Shown one piece after another: positions 16,307-23,960 of a stretch of DNA of 64,000 nt (its first letter is position 1; the number at the start of each line of letters is the position of its first letter). Made by a program: the position numbers and the translations under genes. Source of the DNA: JBGAKG01 sp044224495 (lineage in GTDB: Bacteria > Myxococcota_A > Polyangia > Polyangiales > Polyangiaceae); assembly GCA_044224495.1 (NCBI GenBank), contig JBGAKG010000013.1, positions 1 through 64,000 on the forward strand. The letters run 5' to 3'. The notes beneath the pieces were generated by a model, which was not told where the DNA came from, searched no databases, and saw only the letters and a program-made list of their open reading frames with translations.

Positions 16307-18892
16307 ATGGGCGCTGAAGCGGACAAGGGCAAGGGATTCGAGGCTGCCGCCTTCGAGACGCCACGCGTCTTCGGACGACTCCTCCTCCTGAAGCTCCTCG
16401 CGCGCGGGGGGATGGGGGACGTGTACCTGGCGGCGACGACCGGCATCGAAGGTGCCGAGCGGCCGTGCATCGTCAAGACCATCCGTCGCGATCACATCCA
16501 CGATGGCTCGTTCCTCGCGCGCTTCCTCGACGAAGCGCGCGTGCAGTCGCAGCTCAGTCACCCGGGCGTCGCGCAGGTGCTCGAGGCGACCGTCGACGAC
16601 AACGGCGAGCCGTTCACCGTCGTCGAGTACGTCGAGGGCCGCTCGCTCTCCGACGTCCGCCAGCGCGTCATCCAGAGCGGCGCGCGCATCGGCTGGCCCG
16701 AGGCGGTCGCGATCACGATCGAGATGGCCGTCGCCCTCGCGCACGTCCACGAGCGGTCGGCCGCGGACGGAACGCCCCTCGGGATCGTCCACCGTGACCT
16801 GTCGCCGCAGAACGTGATGATCGGCTACTCGGGCGAGGTGAAGCTCATCGACTTCGGGACGGCGCGCGGCCACAACCGCAAGTGCCACACCGTCGCAGGG
16901 GTCGTGTTCGCGAAGCCCGGCTACGTCGCACCCGAGGTCGCACGCCAGCAAATCGGCGACGGCCGGATCGACGTCTACGCGCTCGGCATCATGCTGTGGG
17001 AGCTCGTCGCGGGCCGCCGCTACATCAACGGCGATCCGCAGAAGCACCTCGAAGAGGCCGCCGCCGGGAAGCTCGTGCTCCCCAAGCTCGCGAAGGACTT
17101 CGGCGCGCCGGAGCGGCTCGACGAGATCCTCGAGAAGCTCACGATGAGCGACCCCGACGAGCGCTACGCCAGCGCCGGCGCCGCGGCCGCCGATCTCGGG
17201 AAGCTCCTCGCGCTCGCCCCGGCGGGCGCTTCGGGCGAGCGCAGCGTCCGCGGTCGCGTCGCCACTCTCATGCGCACGCTCTGGCCGCAGGAGCCGGCGC
17301 GCTCCCGCGCCGAGTTCGTGAAGCTCCTGAAGGAGGCGCGGAAGCTCCGCGGCAAGGACGTCACGCCGTCGTCGCCCGAGATCGCCGAGAAGGCGGCCGA
17401 GCACATGAACGAAGGGGCGGGGATCCTCGGGGGAACGCCCTACCGCCTCATCGATCGGATCGGCGAAGGCGCGAGCGGCGTGGTCTGGTCCGCCGAGCAC
17501 ATGGAGCTCGGGCGGAAGGTCGCGATCAAGCTCCTCTCCCACGAGCACGGGTCGGCCAAGGATGCGATCGACCGGTTCCGGCGCGAGGCGCGGACCGTCG
17601 CGTCGCTCTCTCATCCCAATTTGGTATCACTCTACGACTTCGGGAAGGCCACCGACGGGCGTGTCTTCCTCGCGATGGAGCTCCTCGAGGGCGAGCCGCT
17701 GGATCACGTCGTGAAGGCGCGCCCGATCGGGTGGCGCGAAGCCGTGAAGCTGTCGGTGCAGGCGGCCCGCGCGCTCGAGGCCGCCCACGCGGCGGGCCTG
17801 GTGCACCGCGATCTGAAGCCGGCCAACCTGTTCCTCACCGATCAGGGCACCCTCAAGCTCCTCGACTTCGGCGTCGCGATGGCGCTCTCCGACCTGGCGT
17901 CGCCAGCGGAGGGGGAGAAGAAGCAGCGCGGCTTCGCCATCTTCGGCACGCCCGAGTACATGGCGCCGGAGCAGATCAGCGGCGAGTCGGTCGACGGTCG
18001 CTGCGACATCTACGCGCTCGGGTGCGTGCTCTACGAGCTCCTGACCGGCGCGCGCGCGTTCTCCGGCCGCTCCAGCGTCGAGGTGCTCGGCAAGCAGGTG
18101 CGGGAGGATGCCATCGCGCCGAAGGTCCGCACCCCCGACCGAGACATCCCGGAAGAGGTCGAGGCCATCGTGCTCCGCGCGATGAAGAAGTCGCGGAGCG
18201 AGCGCTTCGCGAGCGCGGCCGAGCTCCGAGAGGCGCTCGAGGCCGTTCTCTCTCCGAAGGCGGCCGTCGCTCCGCCGCGGCGGGCGCTTGGCAAGCGACT
18301 CGCGATCGCTGCCGCGATGCTCGGCGTGGTCGCGCTCGTGACCCACGCGGGCGTGGGCGCTGCGCCGCGCCCCGATGCGACCGCAGAGGCAAACCCGGAT
18401 CCGACGATGACCGCGCCCGCGGCGCTGCCGGCTCCCACGGACGGCGTGCCCGAGGTGGTCCCGGCCGTCACCGCGGCGGTCGTCGCCCCGGCGCCGAGCT
18501 CCAACGACAACGGCACGGAGCCCAGCCGTCCGCCGGCGCGGCTCACGCCGAAGGAGCGCTTGGCCGAGGCGCGGAGCGCCGCGAAGGCGCACCCCTCGGA
18601 CGCGCGCCTCCTCCACGATTGGGCGAAGGCCGCGATGAAGGTGGGCGACCTGAAGGAAGCACGCCGCGCGGCCGATGCGTGGCTGCTCCACGACTCGTCG
18701 CCCGAGCCGAAGCTGTTCCTCGCGAACGTGCTCGAGGCGAGCGGCAAGCGAACCGAGGCGAAGGCGATCGTCGAGGAGGTGCTCGAGGTGTGGCCCGACT
18801 CGACCGATGCGCGGAAGCTCCACGCGCGTCTCGGCGCGCCGCTCCCGGCGCCCGACACCGCGGCGAAGCGGACGGCGGTCGCGCAGAAGTAG
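16307..18892 (+). CDS. Ser/Thr protein kinase with two complete kinase domains
   Basis: An 861-residue membrane kinase. Kinase domain 1 (about residues 23-300) has ARGGMGDVY, Lys57, HRDLSPQN (162-169), DFG (182-184) and YVAPE. Kinase domain 2 (about 379-650) has IGEGASGVV, Lys408, HRDLKPAN (500-507), DFG (520-522) and GTPEYMAPE. One membrane helix follows (about 663-686), then an Ala/Pro linker and TPR-like helices (about 735-845), so the kinases are cytoplasmic and the TPR part is outside. In domain 1 the usual Lys of HRDLKPxN is Ser, a variant known in myxobacterial kinases. Both domains keep their catalytic residues, so each may act or regulate the other. Tandem kinase domains in one chain are uncommon. 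Confidence 0.9.
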   Translation: MGAEADKGKGFEAAAFETPRVFGRLLLLKLLARGGMGDVYLAATTGIEGAERPCIVKTIRRDHIHDGSFLARFLDEARVQSQLSHPGVAQVLEATVDDNGEPFTVVEYVEGRSLSDVRQRVIQSGARIGWPEAVAITIEMAVALAHVHERSAADGTPLGIVHRDLSPQNVMIGYSGEVKLIDFGTARGHNRKCHTVAGVVFAKPGYVAPEVARQQIGDGRIDVYALGIMLWELVAGRRYINGDPQKHLEEAAAGKLVLPKLAKDFGAPERLDEILEKLTMSDPDERYASAGAAAADLGKLLALAPAGASGERSVRGRVATLMRTLWPQEPARSRAEFVKLLKEARKLRGKDVTPSSPEIAEKAAEHMNEGAGILGGTPYRLIDRIGEGASGVVWSAEHMELGRKVAIKLLSHEHGSAKDAIDRFRREARTVASLSHPNLVSLYDFGKATDGRVFLAMELLEGEPLDHVVKARPIGWREAVKLSVQAARALEAAHAAGLVHRDLKPANLFLTDQGTLKLLDFGVAMALSDLASPAEGEKKQRGFAIFGTPEYMAPEQISGESVDGRCDIYALGCVLYELLTGARAFSGRSSVEVLGKQVREDAIAPKVRTPDRDIPEEVEAIVLRAMKKSRSERFASAAELREALEAVLSPKAAVAPPRRALGKRLAIAAAMLGVVALVTHAGVGAAPRPDATAEANPDPTMTAPAALPAPTDGVPEVVPAVTAAVVAPAPSSNDNGTEPSRPPARLTPKERLAEARSAAKAHPSDARLLHDWAKAAMKVGDLKEARRAADAWLLHDSSPEPKLFLANVLEASGKRTEAKAIVEEVLEVWPDSTDARKLHARLGAPLPAPDTAAKRTAVAQK

Positions 18893-18901
18893 GTGGTCGG
18901 G

Positions 18902-19786
18902 TCAGTCGCAGTGGCCGACGACGATGTCGCCGACCGCCGACGAGAGCGGCGTCGCGAATGAACGCGCTTCGAGCGTGGGGACGTCGCAGCTCACCTCGAT
19001 CACCTGGTGGAGGCGACCGTCTCGCGTCACCACGCTCTCGAAGCGGGTCACGCGCTCGCTCACCCAGGCTTCGGAGCCGTCGGGGCACGTCACCGGCATC
19101 CAGGCGCGCGCGAACTGGAAGGCGCGCGCGCGGGTCGCGCTGAACACGCGCCCCCGCGCGACCGTGCATCGCGCCGTTGCCGCCGCGATCGCGGCCGTGC
19201 GGCGCTGGATCCGGGGCCCGAGGGGTCCCGACGCTCCTTGGGCATCGATCGCGCCGACGTCGGCCGCGGAGAAGGCCTTGGCGTCGTCGAGCATCTCGAT
19301 CGCCACGTACGACGATGCTTCGTAGCGATCGTAGGTGGGGAACGCCTGCTGCCGCGCCGAATCGCGCGCGAACTTCGCCTCCACGCTCGTCAACGCGACG
19401 ACGTTCGCGCTCGACGACGTGGCGAGCGAGCGTGCCTCGGCTTCGGTCGCGAAGAGACCGAGGATGATCGCGATGCCCTTCTTCGTCGCATCGCGCGCAG
19501 CCAGCTCGTCGTACGACGCCGCGAAGGGGTAACCCACCGCCAACGACTTGGTGCGCGCGGTCGCGAGCAGCGTCGTCGCAGCTGCCGCGTCGCTCGCGTC
19601 CCACGTCACGGCGAACGATGCTGCCGAGGTGCATGCGCCGCCGAGATACGGATCGAAGCCGCACGCCCCGGCGGGAAGCACGCCGAGCGGAGTCGCGGGC
19701 GCCGGGCGAGGCGCCCCGTCGGCGCCGCTCGACGAGGCGAAGGTCGCAAGGACGGCGGTGGCGAGGACGATGGAAATGGGTCGCAT
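18902..19786 (-). CDS. Secreted protein of unknown function
   Basis: Start placed at the ATG giving MRPISIVLATAVL, a good signal peptide; in-frame Met codons at 19798 and 19834 would add a charged leader. The 294-residue product has four Cys in its N- and C-terminal parts and two alpha/beta regions of similar pattern (about residues 55-120 and 130-220) that could be SPOR-like or divergent repeats. The start is followed by a large Ala-rich domain with a C-terminal part ending in VGDIVVGHCD. I do not recognise it. Convergent with the kinase gene, 9 nt apart. Confidence 0.6.
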   Translation of the reverse strand: MRPISIVLATAVLATFASSSGADGAPRPAPATPLGVLPAGACGFDPYLGGACTSAASFAVTWDASDAAAATTLLATARTKSLAVGYPFAASYDELAARDATKKGIAIILGLFATEAEARSLATSSSANVVALTSVEAKFARDSARQQAFPTYDRYEASSYVAIEMLDDAKAFSAADVGAIDAQGASGPLGPRIQRRTAAIAAATARCTVARGRVFSATRARAFQFARAWMPVTCPDGSEAWVSERVTRFESVVTRDGRLHQVIEVSCDVPTLEARSFATPLSSAVGDIVVGHCD

Positions 19787-19880
19787 GCGAATCCGCATAC
19801 GGTCGGTCGGGCGCTGGTCTTCCTCGTCGCGCATCCGCTATGAATGGACAGGCGGCGATGAGTGACCCGAGGAGTCAGCG

Positions 19881-20576
19881 GTGACGGGCGGACCCTATCG
19901 CGAGGCGGATCCCATCGGAGTCCCACTGCGGTGTCTTCGCTGTGGCCAGCGGATCGCCGGTGAAACCTGCACGCGCTGCGGCGCGCCCGCGCCGGCGCGC
20001 GATGCGGAGCGGGCCGCGGAGCTGCGGGTCGATTGTCCGCGGTGCGGCATCGCGCTCGAAGCATCGCGGATCGCGGACTGGGGGGCAGGGTTCGTCTACT
20101 GCGTGGGTTGTCACGGGTGCTTCGTGCCGCCGCGCGACTGGGAGCTCCTGGTCGATTACGCGTCGCCGTTGGGACGCGTGGCGGGAGACGAGCTCACGGA
20201 GGTCGAGCGGGGGCCCAACCTGCGGAGCGACGTGCCGTGCCCCGTCTGCCGCGCGACGATGGAGCGCGTGCGCTACGCCGGCGAAGATCTGTCCGTCGAT
20301 GTGTGTGATCTGCACGGAATTTGGTTCGACGCGCTCGAGCTCGCAGCGGCGCTGCGGGCGACCGAGAAGGACGACGGGATGCCGGTCAAGCCGAGCGGGA
20401 CCCGCGAGGTCGCGCTGGCGCCGGACGCGCTGATCAAGCCGCGCCGGTTGGCACGATCGCTGGAGCAACCCGTGATCCCGCCGCAAGGCGCGGAGCTGCC
20501 GCAGGACGGGGAGACGCCACCGAGCCCGGACCCCGCGCGGGCGGTGCTGGCCTTCGTGAAGCGCCTGTTTTCCTAG
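19881..20576 (+). CDS. Zinc-ribbon protein (zf-TFIIB type)
   Basis: The GTG start has AGGAG 8 nt upstream. The 231-residue soluble protein has an N-terminal zinc ribbon (LRCLRCGQRIAGETCTRCGAP), a second Cys pair (DCPRCG and CVGCHGC), and a zf-TFIIB-like unit near residues 115-150 with CPVC, M, C and the closing DLHGIWFDALEL. Such proteins are common in myxobacteria and probably bind zinc and nucleic acid or protein, but their function is unknown. The C-terminal 60 residues are Pro-rich and end in a short amphipathic helix. Its stop overlaps the end of the convergent Rieske oxygenase by 4 nt. Confidence 0.75.
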   Translation: MTGGPYREADPIGVPLRCLRCGQRIAGETCTRCGAPAPARDAERAAELRVDCPRCGIALEASRIADWGAGFVYCVGCHGCFVPPRDWELLVDYASPLGRVAGDELTEVERGPNLRSDVPCPVCRATMERVRYAGEDLSVDVCDLHGIWFDALELAAALRATEKDDGMPVKPSGTREVALAPDALIKPRRLARSLEQPVIPPQGAELPQDGETPPSPDPARAVLAFVKRLFS

Positions 20577-21553
20577 GAGGCGAGGACCCGCAGCGCACCC
20601 TTGGCAGGCGCCGTGCTCACCGCCGTGCCGTGCAGCTCCGCGTAGAAGCGCTTCCGGAACGCCAGGGTGAGGCCGTCGGTTCGGACCGAGCGCTCCGCGC
20701 CCGCGGGTGGCACCATCGGCGGCTCCGAAGACTCCACGATCGCCTGGTCTTCGCGCGCGATCTTCCGGTTCTGCCAGTGGAACAGGCCGTCCAGGAGCCC
20801 GAGCTTCAGGAACCCACGGACCGTGACGAGGAGGAGGTCCGTCTCTCGCTCGCTCACCGGGATACATGCAACCTGCAACAAGAAGATCCGCTCCCCGATC
20901 GGGATATGGAGGTTCATCCGGTTCGGCCAGCACCAATCGAGGCGACCCTTCTGGGCCACGCCGTCGATCGTGATGCGCGACTCCGCTCCCCAGGGGCGGT
21001 CGTCCCAGGAGATGTCCATCCGCCGCCCGTTCATCCCGCGCCCGATCGTCTTCTCGTGGACGAAGGGGAGGTGCGGCCAGTCGAGCATGTTCTCCATCAC
21101 CCGCGTCCAGTGCGTTCGCCAACGCACGCGCTCGCCCGTGACTCGGACGTCCGGGCGCTCGAAGTGCTCGTGCACGTAGGGCGCGTCGGGGGCCTCCGCG
21201 CCGAGCGACGTGTGCACCCACAGCATCCCGCCGCGCTCCGCCGTCGGCACCGGCGCGGCGCCGCCGAGCCGCTCGTGCTTCGCGTCCGGATTCCACGGGA
21301 CGTGGGTGACCGCACCCGCGCCGTCGAAGCGCCACCCGTGGAACGGGCAGGCGAGGCACCCGTCTTCGACCTTGCCCAGTGAGAGCGCTACTCCGCGGTG
21401 CGGACAGCGATCGACGACGGCCCGTGCCACTCCGCTCGCGTCTCGGAAGAGCGCGACCTTCGTCCCGGCGATGGTCACGCCGAGCGGCTTCGTCCGCCCG
21501 AGCTCCGCGCTCGTCGCGATCGGGGTCCAGATGCCGGCAAAGCCTTCGAACAT
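20573..21553 (-). CDS. Rieske-type non-haem iron oxygenase
   Basis: Start at MFEGFAGIW, the first residue of the Rieske fold; the longer upstream frame is shadow. The 326-residue protein has a [2Fe-2S] Rieske domain with CPH (Cys50, His52) and CPFH (Cys69, His72) and a catalytic domain with the iron site N155-x2-D158-x2-H161-x4-H166. It would hydroxylate or demethylate an organic substrate using O2 and a separate reductase. No reductase or ferredoxin gene is adjacent. Because bacterial sterol C-4 demethylation uses a Rieske oxygenase (SdmA) and this window encodes sterol synthesis 9 kb away, a sterol substrate is conceivable but unproven. Divergent from the DUF1284 gene, with 83 bp between. 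Confidence 0.88.
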   Translation of the reverse strand: MFEGFAGIWTPIATSAELGRTKPLGVTIAGTKVALFRDASGVARAVVDRCPHRGVALSLGKVEDGCLACPFHGWRFDGAGAVTHVPWNPDAKHERLGGAAPVPTAERGGMLWVHTSLGAEAPDAPYVHEHFERPDVRVTGERVRWRTHWTRVMENMLDWPHLPFVHEKTIGRGMNGRRMDISWDDRPWGAESRITIDGVAQKGRLDWCWPNRMNLHIPIGERIFLLQVACIPVSERETDLLLVTVRGFLKLGLLDGLFHWQNRKIAREDQAIVESSEPPMVPPAGAERSVRTDGLTLAFRKRFYAELHGTAVSTAPAKGALRVLAS

Positions 21554-21636
21554 CACTCCGTTGGATGCGGGCCGCGCGGCGGTATCCCCGAATCGCTCAC
21601 GACGACTCCTGGACTCCGGGGTGGCAGCGGGGCATC

Positions 21637-22104
21637 GTGGACGACGTGGACGGCCGCGAGAACGCGCAGCTCCGGCTGCGCGCACATCACCTCCTCTGCA
21701 TCCTCACCTACGTCGGGCGCGGGTACTCGCCGCGCTTCGTCGCGACGATGGATGCCGTCGTCGCGCGGATCGGCGCTGGCGAAGCGTTCGCCCTCGTGGA
21801 CGGCCCGGACAGCCTCTGCGACGCGCTCGAGCCCGCGAGCGACGACGCGGCCCACTGCCGCGCGCCGCACAACCGGGACCGCGACGCCGTCGCGCTCCGG
21901 CACGTCGAAAGCGCACTCGGCCGCGAGCTCGCTTCACCGGTGACGCTCTCGGCGACCGACCTCGGCGTGCTCCGCGAAGCTTTCGCGAGCGGAGCGCTCC
22001 GTCCGTCGTGCGAGGGTTGCGAGTGGAAGCCGCTCTGCGACGACGTGAGCGCGGCACGCTTCGCTGATTCGCGCTTGCTCCAAATCGGCCGCGCGCGCGC
22101 CTGA
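21637..22104 (+). CDS. DUF1284 family protein
   Basis: A GTG start is chosen (a second in-frame GTG lies at 21646) because the conserved part begins at QLRLRAHHLLCILTYVGRGYSP. The 155-residue product matches the DUF1284 pattern: RAHHLLC near the N-terminus, LVDGPDSLC, then HC and a C-terminal CEGCEWKPLC cluster. The conserved Cys suggest a metal or Fe-S site. Function is unknown. The plus-strand tRNA-Gln sequence lies just downstream. Confidence 0.75.
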   Translation: MDDVDGRENAQLRLRAHHLLCILTYVGRGYSPRFVATMDAVVARIGAGEAFALVDGPDSLCDALEPASDDAAHCRAPHNRDRDAVALRHVESALGRELASPVTLSATDLGVLREAFASGALRPSCEGCEWKPLCDDVSAARFADSRLLQIGRARA

Positions 22105-22139
22105 CTGGTCCGGAAGCGGCGTGCCTTCACGTCGGTGGC

Positions 22140-22284
22140 GGCATCGCACCCACCCGCTCGTGCCCTACACGCAAAATACGTTGGTTCGAATCCAACGTTC
22201 TCCACCTTCGGGGAACTCGTCCAGTGGTAGGACACCGCCTTTTGACGGCAGAAAAAACATGGCTCGAGCACTCGGGTGCGAGCC
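22140..22284 (+). tRNA. Candidate circularly permuted tRNA-Gln(UUG)
   Basis: The 3' half comes first. It has variable loop AATAC (22175-22179), T-stem GTTGG/CCAAC (22180-22184, 22192-22196) with loop TTCGAAT, acceptor strand GTTCTCC (22197-22203), then ACC. Three bases later the 5' half follows: acceptor GGGGAAC (22210-22216), D-arm GTCC/GGAC with AGTGGTA, and anticodon arm CCGCC/GGCAG with loop TTTTGAC (22240-22246; anticodon TTG at 22242-22244). The two acceptor strands pair fully (one G-U). Joined in the order 5' half plus 3' half they give a normal cloverleaf with G15-C48, U8, U33 and one C28-A42 mismatch. The flanks are complementary: 22140-22164 with 22261-22284, 19 bp with one bulge, one T-T mismatch and a 4x4 internal loop. 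No complete linear tRNA fits. The alternative is the remains of a tandem tRNA pair. Confidence 0.6.
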
Positions 22285-22317
22285 TACTTCCGAAGGGACA
22301 CGAGCGGCCGAGAGCGG

Positions 22318-22737
22318 TCAGCTCTCGACCTTCTTCCCCTTCTTCTCCCAGCCGGTGATGCCCTCCGGCATGATGAACACGTTCGTGTAGCCGAGTTGGA
22401 GCGCCGCGTTCGCCGCCTGGTGACACGCCGAGCACTCCTCGGAGTAGCAGTAGAAGATGAGCGTCGCCGTCTTGTCGGCCGGCAGCTTGTCCGCGGCGAC
22501 CTCTTTGTACGGGAGGAACTTCGCGCCCGGCACGTGGCCCTTGGCGAAGCGGCTCTGCTCGTTGTCGTCGAAGACGAAGGTCTTCCCGTCGTTCGTGGCG
22601 AGCCGTGTCTCGACCTCTTCCACCGTCATGCGCTTGAAGGCTTCGGCCGTTTGCGTCTGCGCCGAAGTTGCCGGCGGCGTGGACGAACCGCCGCACGCGG
22701 CGAGGGCGAGGAGCGAGGCGACGATCAACGAGCGCAT
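22318..22737 (-). CDS. Rhodanese-domain lipoprotein
   Basis: Start at MRSLIVASLLALAACGG, with GGAGG 6 nt upstream (AGGTTCCTC spacing) and a lipobox LAAC (Cys16). After a Ser/Thr/Gln linker comes a single rhodanese domain (residues about 37-139). The active-site loop is FYCYSEECSACH, with the predicted persulfide Cys at its start, followed by AANAALQLGYTNVFIMPEGITGWEKKG, the classical C-terminal rhodanese signature. It would handle sulfane sulfur in the periplasm. It reads toward the tRNA-Gln sequence. Confidence in the domain is high; substrate unknown. Confidence 0.88.
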   Translation of the reverse strand: MRSLIVASLLALAACGGSSTPPATSAQTQTAEAFKRMTVEEVETRLATNDGKTFVFDDNEQSRFAKGHVPGAKFLPYKEVAADKLPADKTATLIFYCYSEECSACHQAANAALQLGYTNVFIMPEGITGWEKKGKKVES

Positions 22738-22859
22738 GAGGAACCTCCGAGTCGATTTTCGTAGCAGGCGATCATGCCGTGCGTCCACCCGGGTCGGTCG
22801 GGAGGACGAAACCCGCGCGATTGCGGAAGCCTCGACCCTCGGATACGCGTTATCGGGTC

Positions 22860-23957
22860 ATGCGCCGTTCCCTGATTGCTGTCGCCATCGCCGCCTCGCC
22901 CGTTGCGTTCGTGCTCGCGTGCGGGGCACCCGGTCCCGCTGCTCCGGTCGCGGGCGTTGCGTCCTCGAGCGCTGCGGCGACGGAGCCGAGCGCTCCGTCC
23001 TCTGCGGCGGCGAGCGGCAGCACCAGCGCATCGGCGCCGCCGGCGGTCGTGTCCGCGCCGCCCATCACCGCGCCGCCTCCCGGCGCGAAGCTCGCCGCCA
23101 CCATCACCGCACCCGGCGGCGACGGCGCGGCCGGTCCCGCCTTCACGCCCGACGGGGCCAACGTGGTGTGGCTCGCCGCCGGGCGCCTCCACCGCTTCGA
23201 CGGCACGCTCCTCGGCGTGATCGATGCGCGTCCCGTCACCCGCATCCCGCGCATGACCGGTCCGCTCCTGGTCCTCCACGGGGGCTCGGACGCCGCGGTC
23301 GACGTCGCATCCGGCGCGCGCCTCGCGCTCGACCCACCCAAGGGCTACACCTGCACCGACGAGACCTTCAGCGCCGACGCGACGCGTGTGTCGCGGAACT
23401 GCTCGCAGAAGAACGGCGACGACGTGGTCGTCGTCCAGGACTCGAAGACCGGGGCCACGGTCGGCACGTTCAAGGAGTTCACGACCGCCGCGCCCGTTCG
23501 CGCCGGCTCGATCACGGACAGCGGCAACTTCGTCTTCTGGGTCGCGCGCGCCTCGGGTGCGTTCGAGGAGATCAAGAGCAAGGTCACCGGGCCGCTCATG
23601 AGCTCGCGCGCGGTGATGGCGCCCGACGAGAGCGTCCTCTTCACCGTGAGCGACAAGAACTGGATGCCGGACGACAAGACGCCGGCGCAGATGCTCGATC
23701 CCAAGACGGGACGTGCAAAGTACACGCTTCCCTTCGACATCGAGCGCGTGTGGTTCTCGCCCGATGCCAAGCGGTTCGCCGCGAGCCACGTCACCGACCA
23801 GCGCGTCACCTCGATCACGATCCACGAGACGGACGGCGGGCGCGTCGTCGCCACGCTGCCCGAGAAGGCTGCGGACCGGGTCGTGTTCTCTCCCGACGCT
23901 CATCGCGTCGTCGTGCGCGCCGGGCTGACGCTGAAGCTCTACGCCAACGTCCCCTGA
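22860..23957 (+). CDS. Beta-propeller-like lipoprotein
   Basis: Start at MRRSLIAVAIAA, opening a signal peptide with lipobox VLAC (Cys21). The 365-residue protein has an Ala/Ser/Pro linker of about 50 residues, then a WD40/TolB-like region with repeated blade signatures (AFTPDGANVVWLA, FSADATRVSRN, WFSPDAKRFAASH, VFSPDAHRVVV). It is probably surface- or periplasm-exposed. A very similar layout is found in the lipoprotein at 48488-49651. Function unknown. Convergent with the FGE-fold lipoprotein genes, 3 nt apart. Confidence 0.72.
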   Translation: MRRSLIAVAIAASPVAFVLACGAPGPAAPVAGVASSSAAATEPSAPSSAAASGSTSASAPPAVVSAPPITAPPPGAKLAATITAPGGDGAAGPAFTPDGANVVWLAAGRLHRFDGTLLGVIDARPVTRIPRMTGPLLVLHGGSDAAVDVASGARLALDPPKGYTCTDETFSADATRVSRNCSQKNGDDVVVVQDSKTGATVGTFKEFTTAAPVRAGSITDSGNFVFWVARASGAFEEIKSKVTGPLMSSRAVMAPDESVLFTVSDKNWMPDDKTPAQMLDPKTGRAKYTLPFDIERVWFSPDAKRFAASHVTDQRVTSITIHETDGGRVVATLPEKAADRVVFSPDAHRVVVRAGLTLKLYANVP

Positions 23958-23960
23958 CGC

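Noticed and set aside
22125..22204. A normal linear tRNA ending with the T-arm at 22180-22203
   Set aside because: No strand complementary to GTTCTCC and no D-arm or anticodon arm is found in the 75 nt upstream; the matching 5' strand lies downstream.
22140..22284. tmRNA with permuted halves
   Set aside because: The 5' piece has a full D-arm and anticodon arm, unlike tmRNA, and there is no Ala-type acceptor pair or tag reading frame.
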